From the NCBI GenBank assembly GCA_944393455.1, contig CALYAH010000081.1:1-19142 (forward strand): 19,142 nucleotides of DNA. The letters run 5' to 3'. Position 1 is the first letter of the stretch. The number at the start of each line of letters is the position of its first letter. The notes beneath the pieces are model-generated. The model made no database searches. It was not told where the DNA came from and was given only the letters and a program-made list of their open reading frames with translations. The position numbers and the translations under genes are program-made. Of this stretch, positions 6,997 through 14,534 are shown piece by piece. The stretch is from an uncultured Clostridia bacterium. Lineage in GTDB: Bacteria; Bacillota; Clostridia; TANB77; CAG-508.

Positions 6997-7023
6997 GGTT
7001 AGAACATCTTTGTTGTTCTAACC
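6997..7023 (-). terminator. Intrinsic terminator of the KAP ATPase operon
   Basis: A 10-bp perfect stem (GGTTAGAACA, 6997-7006, and TGTTCTAACC, 7014-7023) with a 7-nt loop. It begins 10 nt after the ATPase stop and is followed on the minus strand by a short T-run. Confidence 0.75.
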
Positions 7024-7032
7024 TCCCATTCT

Positions 7033-9024
7033 TTATACTTCTTCTTCCACTTCTAATTTTTCTTCTTTCTTAGGTAAAAAACTAATTTTATATTTATCTA
7101 ATATATATCCTAAACTTTTTGAAAATTCCTTTAACATAACAATTTTTATCGTCGGTTCTTTTCCCTTTAAATAGTCATCTATTACCTGTTTTAGTTGCTT
7201 AATATTTTTCATTTCAGGTTCAATCTTTTTTGTATACCTATCAGCTCTATCTAATAATTTTTCTTTTATTAATACAATATCTTCGTTGCTTGCACATGAA
7301 ATCCTTTGGAATAATTGGAATGGGTCATAATATTTAAATATTGGTACTTCCATGCATTCTTTGTCAAATTTTTCATAAAACTGCTCCATCCTCATTGGAA
7401 TGTATTTCATAACTTCTTCCGCTTTTTCTTTATACATTTTATCTAATAATTGGTCATTTAACATATTAAAATGTTTTAGAACATCTTCCATGTCTTCTGC
7501 TACTTCTTCTATTGCTATCTTTCCTAACTCTTCATTAACATTTGCACAATATTGTGATGTTAGTGATGCTATATTCATTCCATTAAAAAATACGCTTTTT
7601 AATGTTTTTAAGTCATAATCTATTAAATGCTTTCTTGAAAAGTAACTAAAGTAAGCAAATATTTTTACAATATCAATTAATTTTAATTTTCCTTCTTTAA
7701 CATCTTCTAAAACTTCTTTAATAACTCCATCAAATTGGTCGTCTGATATTTTCCAATATTCTTCTGTTAATAACCTCTTATATGCTGGCAAGTTTTCTGT
7801 ATCTACTGTATTCCTAATTGTTTCCATATTTTCTTTGAATATCTTCATGTCAAATATACGTGTTCTTATATAATACTCAATAAATTTAAAGAAACGATAT
7901 TCAGACTTAAAGTTATAATAATAGTTATTGTCAAATTCTTTAATATAGAATTGTCTATTATCCATTAATATTCTAGATGATACTAAAATAGACTTATATT
8001 CTTCGTTATCCTTTATATTTACAAATTTATCTTTTGTTATTTTTCCTGCTTTTATTTCAAAAGATACTGCTATCGTAAAAATTAGCATTGTTTGCATAAC
8101 TATATGATTGGTGTTTGGATATGATTTGTTTACCATTTCATAAATCTTTTTAAAGTCATTTAACGCATGTTTTAAAATTCTTAAATTTCTTGTTCCACTT
8201 TTATGAAATGTTGAAATAATCAAACCAGTATTTTCTCTTAAAAAACGAATTAAATCTGGATTGTTTTCATATCGCATTAAAATTCCATTTATTATATAGT
8301 CAAATTTTGGAGCATATTCAAAAGTTTCTCCAATTAACTTTTCTTTTATTCTTTCATAATCATTTGCCTTATCAAATACATGCTCTATTTTATCTTGTAT
8401 TTTTTCAACCATAGGCTTATCTGTTTTATTCAACTCATCTTGTTTATCTAATAAATAAGTTGCTATAAAAGTTTTCATCTCTAAATTTGAGCTTTTTAAC
8501 TTTGTAGATAGTTCTTTTTCATTACAAATAATAATTGTTTTTATGTGGTCATGTTCAACAAAGTTATTAATATAACCTAATATATCAATAACATCAACAT
8601 TTGCTCTTTCTAGGTCGTCAAAACAAAGTACCTTGTCATCTGTAGAAAAGAAATCTCCATAATCTACTCTATCTCCATTTTGTGTGACACCAAAAAAGTT
8701 CGCCATATCAATTCCTGTTTTTGCATATTCTGGTATGGTCGTTTGTCCATTAGCATCCATGTATTTTCTTAAGTTTTTGTCCATTAGTTGAGTAGTCTCA
8801 ATAAATATCTTTTTACTTATTTCTTCTAAATTTGATATTCCATATAAAGACATATAAATTGTAGTATATCTTTTTCCATTTAATTGCATGGATTCTATCT
8901 TTTTTCTTATTTTGTTATTCCAAAAGTGCGTTTTTCCTGATCCCCATTCTCCATTAAGCATGATGGCATAGTCTGTATAATCTGACCTGATATAATCTAA
9001 TATGCTTTCTACTAAATCTTCCAT
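7033..9024 (-). CDS. KAP-family P-loop NTPase
   Basis: The 663-residue protein opens with a KAP-type P-loop domain: Walker A GEWGSGKT at 25-32, Walker B KVLCFDDLER at 131-140, and a sensor-like TIIICNEKEL at about 163-172. The remainder is helical and charged with no recognised domain. No clear membrane span is visible, although some KAP NTPases carry transmembrane insertions. Members of this family occur in phage-exclusion and other conflict systems, but the family is broad and the role here is unknown. The start has AGGAGG 4 nt upstream. It lies 23 nt downstream of a membrane-protein gene, with a shared terminator after it, so the two probably form an operon. The membrane partner may anchor or gate the ATPase; this is inference. 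Confidence 0.8.
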   Translation of the reverse strand: MEDLVESILDYIRSDYTDYAIMLNGEWGSGKTHFWNNKIRKKIESMQLNGKRYTTIYMSLYGISNLEEISKKIFIETTQLMDKNLRKYMDANGQTTIPEYAKTGIDMANFFGVTQNGDRVDYGDFFSTDDKVLCFDDLERANVDVIDILGYINNFVEHDHIKTIIICNEKELSTKLKSSNLEMKTFIATYLLDKQDELNKTDKPMVEKIQDKIEHVFDKANDYERIKEKLIGETFEYAPKFDYIINGILMRYENNPDLIRFLRENTGLIISTFHKSGTRNLRILKHALNDFKKIYEMVNKSYPNTNHIVMQTMLIFTIAVSFEIKAGKITKDKFVNIKDNEEYKSILVSSRILMDNRQFYIKEFDNNYYYNFKSEYRFFKFIEYYIRTRIFDMKIFKENMETIRNTVDTENLPAYKRLLTEEYWKISDDQFDGVIKEVLEDVKEGKLKLIDIVKIFAYFSYFSRKHLIDYDLKTLKSVFFNGMNIASLTSQYCANVNEELGKIAIEEVAEDMEDVLKHFNMLNDQLLDKMYKEKAEEVMKYIPMRMEQFYEKFDKECMEVPIFKYYDPFQLFQRISCASNEDIVLIKEKLLDRADRYTKKIEPEMKNIKQLKQVIDDYLKGKEPTIKIVMLKEFSKSLGYILDKYKISFLPKKEEKLEVEEEV

Positions 9025-9047
9025 AGCTCCTCCTTTGTTTTGCTAAT

Positions 9048-10073
9048 TTAATTTTCTATATACTTTTCGTATTCTTCTATTATTTTCTTGTTTTGTCCAA
9101 ATAAAACAGAATAACTTAAGTAGTCTTCCCAAAGTACAAGTTCTTCTTTTCCTTTTTCATCTAATAGTGAATAATCTTTTAAATACTGTTTCAAGCCTTC
9201 AATTTTTTCATTTAATTTATTTCCTTTTTTAGTTCTGAAATATGGGTCTTTCTTATATTTTGACATATAAACTATATAGAAAAATATTTCATAAATTGGA
9301 TATATTACAACAGCAATAACTCCACTTAAAATAATAAGTAAAATTATAAATTTCAAAGTTTCATTTTCAGTATTTATTTGAGTTAGTCTATCAAGTGTTA
9401 GACACATTAATACAAATATTATTATTGAACTTATAACTTTTTTTATCATTTGTTTTTTCAAATCATTTTTTGCCTCTATTAAATTATTGTTTAATGCATC
9501 TTGTTTGATTTTTTCTTCTAATTCAAATTTCTCTATATTTTTTAATTTGCCATTTTTTATATGTTTTATTATATATATTTGCGTTTGATTTAATTTTGTT
9601 AAATTGACATTTTCACATATTTCTATTTTTCCATTTTCTAGTTTTATTTTTTTGTCTTTTTCTAATTGTAACATCTCCGCAATCATTGTTCTTGGGTATG
9701 AAATTTTGAAGTTATCAATATATGCTAATTCCCCCATCGAATATTCATTAATTATTTCTCTATAATAATCTTGTGTCTTTATAAAATCTATTTTGGTTAA
9801 TTTTTCTTTTATTAGCTTTTTATCTACTCTTTTTGTTACTATTAGTAGAAGTATTACTATTAGATTTTTAAATAAAGTGTCTATTATTCCAGCTACTAAT
9901 GCCATTCCTAACAACAAAATATACATTGGACTTTCTATTTGTTGCCATTCTTCATCTGTTATATCTTTTATTAATTTCTTGTCTACATCCCCATCTTCAA
10001 TTTCTTCAATATCTTGTCCATATGATACACTTACTTCACCATTTTTACTAATTCCGAATTTTTGTTGTTTCAC
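9048..10073 (-). CDS. Multi-span membrane protein with DUF2207-like C-terminus
   Basis: The 341-residue protein has two close hydrophobic spans (about 50-80), a cytoplasmic-looking charged region (81-208), then two or three spans (about 210-272). The C-terminal region (about 288-335, LKQYLKDYSLL and LVLWEDYLSYSVLFG) resembles the end of DUF2207 membrane proteins. The extracellular N-terminal domain usual for DUF2207 is missing, so it is a shortened relative. The start is a GTG at 10073 with no clear SD and a stop six codons upstream in frame, so the true N-terminus is uncertain. It precedes the KAP ATPase gene by 23 nt and is probably its partner. Confidence 0.65.
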   Translation of the reverse strand: MKQQKFGISKNGEVSVSYGQDIEEIEDGDVDKKLIKDITDEEWQQIESPMYILLLGMALVAGIIDTLFKNLIVILLLIVTKRVDKKLIKEKLTKIDFIKTQDYYREIINEYSMGELAYIDNFKISYPRTMIAEMLQLEKDKKIKLENGKIEICENVNLTKLNQTQIYIIKHIKNGKLKNIEKFELEEKIKQDALNNNLIEAKNDLKKQMIKKVISSIIIFVLMCLTLDRLTQINTENETLKFIILLIILSGVIAVVIYPIYEIFFYIVYMSKYKKDPYFRTKKGNKLNEKIEGLKQYLKDYSLLDEKGKEELVLWEDYLSYSVLFGQNKKIIEEYEKYIEN

Positions 10074-10125
10074 AAATATTGATTGTATTTATGTGTAGAT
10101 TTATTATTAAATATATATATAATAC

Positions 10126-10150
10126 AAATTTAATAATTGTTATTAAATTT
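10126..10150. repeat. Perfect 11-bp AT-only palindrome between comF and the KAP operon
   Basis: AAATTTAATAA (10126-10136), loop TTG, TTATTAAATTT (10140-10150). It follows comF by 6 nt, but lacks G/C pairs and a T-run, so it is a poor terminator. An operator for the downstream operon is possible. Confidence 0.4.
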
Positions 10151-10156
10151 ATTTGT

Positions 10157-10849
10157 TTAATCTTTTGCAATTGTCAACACCCCTAATTTTCTTGGTTCCG
10201 CTTCTCTTAAAATTCTACAACACTCATCCACAGTACTTCCTGTTGTATAAATATCATCTAACAAAAGAATTTTTTTGTGTGTCAAACGTTGTGGATTTTT
10301 CAATTCATAAGCCCCTTGAATATTTTGAATTCTCTCTTCTTTATTTAACTTACTCTGTTCTATTATATCTTTTGTTTTAAAAAGACATAAATTTTCATAT
10401 TTTAAATTAGTATGTTCTGCTATTTCTCTTGCTAATAATTCACTCTGATTATAACCTCTTTGTTTTTGCCTTTTTCGACTTATCGGAACTGGGATAATTG
10501 TATCATATTTTTCTAGAATTTCAAATAAGTTTTCATCTTTTAACAAAAAATTCACAAAAGTTTTATACAAATACGACTTATTTTGAAATTTATATTTTAA
10601 AATAATTTTTCTTATTATTCCCTCATATTTAAAAATATACAAATGCTCATCAAAATTTTTATCATCATTTCCATAGTTATCAACCATACATCTAGCTTGT
10701 TTTCTCAGCATAATACTACACTTTTTGCACAAAAATTCATTACAAAGCTTTCCACATATTCCACACACAGGTGGATATATTAAATTTAAGACATTTGGGA
10801 CAGAGCAAAATTGTCTCATTTTTTTGTCGTTTTTTGTCGCTTTATTCAT
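10157..10849 (-). CDS. comF: ComF-family phosphoribosyltransferase-like protein
   Basis: ComF/ComFC proteins are needed for transformation in competent bacteria and have a zinc-binding N-terminus plus a PRTase fold. Here the zinc motif is C29-x2-C32 with C36, C41 and C44, followed by PVPISRKRQKQRGYNQSELLA (about 124-144) and the PRPP loop LLLDDIYTTGST (195-206). The 230-residue length is normal. The native start seems replaced: residues 1-20 are encoded by a REP-like repeat (10787-10829), and the family-like sequence begins only at about LNLIYPPVCG. The start ATG overlaps the stop of the RAYT gene (ATGAATAA) and has AGGAG 5 nt upstream within it. recD2 followed by comF is a common order in Clostridia, so the RAYT appears to separate them. 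Confidence 0.88.
   Translation of the reverse strand: MNKATKNDKKMRQFCSVPNVLNLIYPPVCGICGKLCNEFLCKKCSIMLRKQARCMVDNYGNDDKNFDEHLYIFKYEGIIRKIILKYKFQNKSYLYKTFVNFLLKDENLFEILEKYDTIIPVPISRKRQKQRGYNQSELLAREIAEHTNLKYENLCLFKTKDIIEQSKLNKEERIQNIQGAYELKNPQRLTHKKILLLDDIYTTGSTVDECCRILREAEPRKLGVLTIAKD
10787..10829 (+). repeat. REP-like palindrome, inverted copy, inside the start of comF
   Basis: The plus strand reads TAAGACATTTGGGACAGAGC, then AAAATTGTCTC and a seven-T run ending TGTCG. This aligns closely with the minus strand of the copies at 297-342 and 11664-11708. It is the only copy in this orientation. It encodes comF residues from about 7 to 20. Confidence 0.8.
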
Positions 10850-11591
10850 ATAATCTCCTATAAAGTGTTGCTCTACTAATTTTTAGTGCTTCTGCTAGCT
10901 CTGTTTTGGAAAATTTGTATTGATTTGATATTAGATATGCTATGAATTTTTGCATTAATATTTGATTTTTTTGGATTTCTTTAAGTTTTATTCTATTTTT
11001 TAATAAAAATTGATTTAAAATTTTCTTGATATCAACTGATTCGTCTTCGAAATTTAATTCTTCATATTTAATTGATTTAAATTTTTCGATATAATTGTTT
11101 TTAGAATCAAATATAAAATTTAAAATTTTGGAATTTAAAAAACCGCTTTGATTTAAATAATCATTATAAGATGAATATTTGTAGTCTTTTTCTTCTTTCA
11201 CCATTTTAGCTTTTACTGGATTCATATGAATGTATTTAATGCATTTATGTAATTGTTCTCTTTGCATTATTGGTATTGACTTAAATCGATTCCTATAAAC
11301 ATAACCTACTCTTTTATGCTTTTTATTGTAATACATTGCATACTGTGAATTTACTTGCTGCATAAAATTGCTAATACTTTGTATCTTTTCTGCATATAAC
11401 AAAAAATGTACATGATTATCCATGATGCAATAAGCTAAAATATCTACATTCAATTTTTTATGATATTTTTTTAATAATTTTATGTATTTTTCTTTTTCTT
11501 CAGTTTCTTGAAATATGTATTCTTTGTTAATCCCTTGTACTAAATGATGGCATAATATCTCGCCTAATAATTTTCTTGCTTGCCTTGGCAT
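10842..11591 (-). CDS. REP-associated tyrosine transposase (RAYT, Y1/HUH family)
   Basis: The 249-residue protein belongs to the IS200-like Y1 transposase superfamily of single-strand HUH nucleases. It has the opening MPRQARKLLG, the HUH motif in IMDNHVHFLL (His60, His62), GYVYRNRFKSIPI (about 96-108) and KYIHMNPVKAKMV (119-131), whose Tyr120 is the likely nucleophile. A C-terminal helix-turn-helix (SKTELAEALKISRATLYRRL, about 228-247) is common in Firmicutes members. All key residues are present and the frame is open, so it could be active. It has its own sigma-A promoter and a GGAG SD 6 nt before the ATG. No IS605-type accessory TnpB is present. RAYTs are thought to act on REP palindromes, which flank this gene on both sides. 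Confidence 0.9.
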   Translation of the reverse strand: MPRQARKLLGEILCHHLVQGINKEYIFQETEEKEKYIKLLKKYHKKLNVDILAYCIMDNHVHFLLYAEKIQSISNFMQQVNSQYAMYYNKKHKRVGYVYRNRFKSIPIMQREQLHKCIKYIHMNPVKAKMVKEEKDYKYSSYNDYLNQSGFLNSKILNFIFDSKNNYIEKFKSIKYEELNFEDESVDIKKILNQFLLKNRIKLKEIQKNQILMQKFIAYLISNQYKFSKTELAEALKISRATLYRRLYE

Positions 11592-11617
11592 TTTACTCTC
11601 CTTTCTTACACAGAAAT

Positions 11618-11646
11618 ATTATACTCCCATGTTTTCCCTTTTGCAA
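11618..11646 (-). promoter_or_regulatory. Sigma-A promoter of the RAYT gene
   Basis: TTGCAA (11641-11646), 17 bp and a perfect TATAAT (11618-11623) on the minus strand. The predicted start near 11611 gives a leader of about 20 nt. Because a REP terminator lies just upstream, the RAYT and possibly comF would depend on this promoter. Confidence 0.6.
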
Positions 11647-11663
11647 ATTTTTTCATCGCAAAA

Positions 11664-11708
11664 TTCGACAAAAAAATGAGACAGATTTGCTCTGTCCCTA
11701 TTGTTTCA
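11664..11708 (-). repeat. REP-like palindrome overlapping the recD2 stop, terminator-like
   Basis: On the minus strand the original recD2 stop TAG (11698-11700) runs directly into GGGACAGA-GCAAA-TCTGTCTC, then ATTTTTTTGTCG. The stem is eight pairs with one G-T wobble, followed by seven T, an intrinsic terminator in form. It is the upstream boundary of the RAYT module. Confidence 0.8.
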
Positions 11709-11898
11709 TTTTATATTCCAATCCAGTATTTCTTTTTTTACTATCAATGTTTTGAATCATAAATTCTACAACTCTTTGGCTTCCTATTACAATTAGCATT
11801 TTCTTTGCTCTTGTTATTCCTGTATATAATAAATTTCTAGTTAATAGCATTGGAGAAGATTGTGGTACTACCATGATAACTACATCAAATTCACTTCC
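11698..11898 (-). pseudogene. recD2: Out-of-frame 3' end of recD2
   Basis: In the frame one base away from the main recD2 frame, 66 codons read GSEFDVVIMVVPQSSPMLL, then TRNLLYTGITRAKKMLIVIG, and end EYKMKQ at the TAG in the REP repeat. This is the expected conserved end of RecD2 (helicase motif VI and the final RecA-like strand). One extra C on the minus strand at 11899 (CAA-C-GGA-AGT) explains the shift. It is either a real mutation or a sequence error. Confidence 0.85.
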
Positions 11899-13915
11899 GT
11901 TGTGCTTTATGTATGGTTATTGCATAACTATGTTCTATTTGGTCTAAATCTGAAAATTCATACCATACTTGCTTATCATCGTCAAATCTTATTTCTACTT
12001 GTTTTTCCCTTTCGTTTACTTCCACAACTGTTCCTATTTCTCCATTAAATACTCCGCTTCCTATTTCTTTTGTTCCATATGATTCTTTTGCCCAATGGAT
12101 ATCATAGTTATTGTTTATTTGCATTACTCTATCTCCTGCACGAAATACTGCTCCCATGCTTGCTTTTTCTGGTGAATTATTTATGTTTGGATTTAATTGT
12201 TCTTGTAAAACTTTATTTAATTCTTTTGTTCCTAGCATTCCTTTTTTAGTTGGTGATAATACTTGAATATTTTGAAAAAAGTCATAATTCCCATACTTTT
12301 CTAGTCTTCCTGTACATAATGAAACTACTTGAGCTAACATTTTCTCTTGACTATTTTCTTTTATAAAAAAGAAATCATCTTCCATATCTTCTTCTATTTC
12401 ATCTTTTTGAATAAAGCTTTCTCCATTATTAACTCTATGTGCATTTAAAATTATTTTACTTCTTGCTGCTTGTCTAAAAATCTTGTCTAAATGTATTGTT
12501 GCTACTTTTTCTGAATGAATTAAATCCTTTAAAACACTTCCTGGTCCTACTGATGCTAGCTGGTCCTCATCTCCTACTAGTATTAGTTTAGTTCCTTGAT
12601 AAATGCATTTTAATAAATAATTCATTAGGAACATATCCATCATTGATACTTCATCTACAATTATCAAATCTGCATCAATTGGTGCCCCTTCATAATCTCT
12701 TGTGTTCTTGTATAAACTATCTTCGTCTATTTTTCCAATTTCTAACAATCTGTGTAAAGTCGAAGCTTCTTTACCTGTTGTTTCTGTCATTCTTTTGGCA
12801 GCTCTTCCTGTTGGTGCTGCTAAAATTACTTTTTTTCCTTTATCTTCATAAATATCTATGATGTTTTTAATAATTGTTGTTTTTCCTGTTCCTGGCCCAC
12901 CAGTAATAATAGTAACATTATTTTCATTAACTAATTCTAGTGCCTCTTTTTGTTTGTCTGATAACTCAATGCTTGATGTTACTTCAACTTTTTTTAATTG
13001 TTCTTTTAATCTTGTTATTCTTTTTACATTCTTTGCTTTTTGTAATCTTTTAATTCTAAAAGCAATTTCTTCCTCTGCATTATAAAATGCATATAAATAA
13101 ACATATTCTCCATTTTCTCTTGATTCTATTACAATTTCATTCTTTACCTTTAAATTAATTAGTCCATCTTCTACATTTTCAGTTGACACATCTAATAAAC
13201 TAATTACAAATTCTATTAAATTATCTTTTAATACACAAGAATGTCCATTATAAGTACTTCTAATCAATCCATATTTAATACCACTTATTACTCTTTTTTC
13301 ATTATCATAACTCATTCCCAAGTCAAGCGCCATTTTGTCAATTTGTTTAAAATCAACACCTCTTGTCAAATCAATTAAGATATATGGATTTGATTCTATT
13401 TCTTCTATAGCTTTTGTTCCAAATAAGTCAAATACCTTTTTTGCGTATTCAGCTCCAATACCAAATCTTTCTAAGAAACCTACAATTTGCCAAACTTCCC
13501 AATTTTCGATAAAACTTTCTGACATTTCTTTCGCTTTTGTTTCTGAAATTCCTCTTACTTCTGCTAGTCTTGTTGGTTCATATTTAAAAACATGTATAGT
13601 TTCTTCTCCAAATTTTTTAATAATTCTTTTAGCAATTGTTTCTCCTATTCCTTTTATATTACCATTTGCTAAATATCTTTCTAAAGCCCCTAGTGTTTGA
13701 GGTATCATTTTTTCAAAAGTATCTATTTTAAATTGTCTACCATATTCTTTATGTTCTACAAATTTTCCTATTAATTTTAAAGTATCACCAGAATTTATAA
13801 ATGGTAAGTATCCCACTATTGTAGTTGCTTCTTCTTCTGTCTCGAATTCTGCTATGGTATAACTATTTATTTCATTTTTGTATATAATATCTCTTACTTC
13901 TCCTGTGATTTCCAT
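11891..13915 (-). CDS. recD2: RecD2-type 5'-3' DNA helicase, frameshifted near the end
   Basis: RecD2 (YrrC) is a superfamily 1B helicase acting in DNA repair, without RecBC. The 674-residue frame has an N-terminal OB-like domain (1-70), helix-hairpin-helix repeats (about 85-200, e.g. VRGISETKAKEM), Walker A GGPGTGKT (339-346), APTGRAAKRM (367-376), Walker B DEVSMMD (421-427) and GDEDQLASVGPGS (448-460). It stops inside motif VI at YAITIHKAQ; one-base removal restores 66 more residues and a normal 738-residue length. As read, the product lacks the end of the second motor domain and is probably inactive. I chose the ATG at 13915, which begins the family-like MEITGEV and has AGGAG 10 nt upstream, over the longer frame to 14029. 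Confidence 0.92.
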   Translation of the reverse strand: MEITGEVRDIIYKNEINSYTIAEFETEEEATTIVGYLPFINSGDTLKLIGKFVEHKEYGRQFKIDTFEKMIPQTLGALERYLANGNIKGIGETIAKRIIKKFGEETIHVFKYEPTRLAEVRGISETKAKEMSESFIENWEVWQIVGFLERFGIGAEYAKKVFDLFGTKAIEEIESNPYILIDLTRGVDFKQIDKMALDLGMSYDNEKRVISGIKYGLIRSTYNGHSCVLKDNLIEFVISLLDVSTENVEDGLINLKVKNEIVIESRENGEYVYLYAFYNAEEEIAFRIKRLQKAKNVKRITRLKEQLKKVEVTSSIELSDKQKEALELVNENNVTIITGGPGTGKTTIIKNIIDIYEDKGKKVILAAPTGRAAKRMTETTGKEASTLHRLLEIGKIDEDSLYKNTRDYEGAPIDADLIIVDEVSMMDMFLMNYLLKCIYQGTKLILVGDEDQLASVGPGSVLKDLIHSEKVATIHLDKIFRQAARSKIILNAHRVNNGESFIQKDEIEEDMEDDFFFIKENSQEKMLAQVVSLCTGRLEKYGNYDFFQNIQVLSPTKKGMLGTKELNKVLQEQLNPNINNSPEKASMGAVFRAGDRVMQINNNYDIHWAKESYGTKEIGSGVFNGEIGTVVEVNEREKQVEIRFDDDKQVWYEFSDLDQIEHSYAITIHKAQRK

Positions 13916-13949
13916 ATTGTAAATTTCTCCTAAATATTTGATTTTATTT

Positions 13950-13978
13950 AGTTTATCATAAATATAAGTGATTTTCAA
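13950..13978 (-). promoter_or_regulatory. Candidate sigma-A promoter of recD2
   Basis: TTGAAA (13973-13978), 17 bp and TAAACT (13950-13955) preceded by TGA as an extended -10, on the minus strand. It lies between the terminator of the upstream gene and the recD2 start. Confidence 0.5.
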
Positions 13979-14002
13979 TTGTTTTATTACTAGTAAAGAC
14001 AA

Positions 14003-14032
14003 TAAAAAATAAGAATTAGCATTTGCCAATTC
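14003..14032 (-). terminator. Intrinsic terminator overlapping the upstream stop codon
   Basis: On the minus strand GAATTGGC (14025-14032), loop AAAT, GCTAATTC (14013-14020) forms eight pairs with one G-T wobble, followed by TTATTTTTTATT. The stem contains the last codons and the TAA stop of the 14016-14456 gene. Confidence 0.7.
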
Positions 14033-14456
14033 CTATTTTAAAATACCAACTTTTTCTAAATTCACAGTCTCCATCATATTCCACTGTTCTCGGTAATTCT
14101 AATGGATACTTGTGAGACCAGTTACCATCTCCATCTTGTCGTAGGAAATGATACCACCCCGTTCTATAGTCTTTTATCAAACAGATTTTAAATTCTCCTT
14201 CGTCTATTATTGTATCGTTTTCTATCCGTTCGATACTATACCCTATAGCTTCAATTTCTTCTCTTAGTACTTTAATTAGTACGTCGTCAGGTGTATCCAC
14301 ATTACACCTTTTTCCTATCAATTGGCCTACTAATAAGTTATTATTAATATGTAAATTAATTGCATACAAATAACAACTTGCACGTCTGTATCCTTTCCAT
14401 TCTTGTTGATTGAATTTTAATGGTAAATTCCGATCCATTTTACTTGATATTTTCAT
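14016..14456 (-). CDS. Small protein with papain-like Cys/His pattern, function unknown
   Basis: This 146-residue soluble protein is not firmly recognised. RRASCYLYAINL (residues 24-35), WYHFLRQDGDGNWSHKYP (101-118) recall a group of small bacterial proteins with NCY-xYAL near the start and D-Y-H-W-Y-R-Q-D-x-D-G-x-WSHK near the end. A papain-like fold with Cys28 and His103 as the pair is possible, and that is inference from motif spacing only. There is no signal peptide. The start has GGAGG 11 nt upstream and a good promoter; a terminator overlaps its stop, so it is a single-gene unit. Confidence 0.65.
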   Translation of the reverse strand: MKISSKMDRNLPLKFNQQEWKGYRRASCYLYAINLHINNNLLVGQLIGKRCNVDTPDDVLIKVLREEIEAIGYSIERIENDTIIDEGEFKICLIKDYRTGWYHFLRQDGDGNWSHKYPLELPRTVEYDGDCEFRKSWYFKIGIGKC

Positions 14457-14492
14457 TTTCTACACTTCCTCCTTTGATTTATTATCTCTTTT

Positions 14493-14521
14493 ATTATAAC
14501 TCTAATTTACATAATTTTCAA
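14493..14521 (-). promoter_or_regulatory. Sigma-A promoter of the 146-residue protein gene
   Basis: TTGAAA (14516-14521), a 17-bp spacer and a perfect TATAAT (14493-14498) on the minus strand. Confidence 0.7.
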
Positions 14522-14534
14522 CCTTTGCATATTT

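Larger units (their letters stand above)
10787..11708 (-). mobile_element. REP-RAYT module inserted between recD2 and comF
   Basis: A RAYT transposase gene is bracketed by two REP-like palindromes in opposite orientation (10787-10829 and 11664-11708). The outer edges fall on the comF 5' end and the recD2 stop codon, two genes that are usually neighbours in Clostridia. I infer that the whole module inserted here and then spread REP copies to other 3' ends in the genome. No target-site duplication was recognised. Confidence 0.6.

Noticed and set aside
10842..11591. IS200/IS605 insertion sequence
   Set aside because: There is no TnpB gene, and the flanking palindromes recur elsewhere without the transposase; the protein motifs fit the RAYT branch.
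11580..11762. Plus-strand 60-codon frame containing MRQICSVPIV
   Set aside because: This peptide is the translation of a REP-like repeat (the comF N-terminus contains the same words for the same reason). The frame runs across the RAYT promoter and the recD2 tail and has no ribosome binding site.
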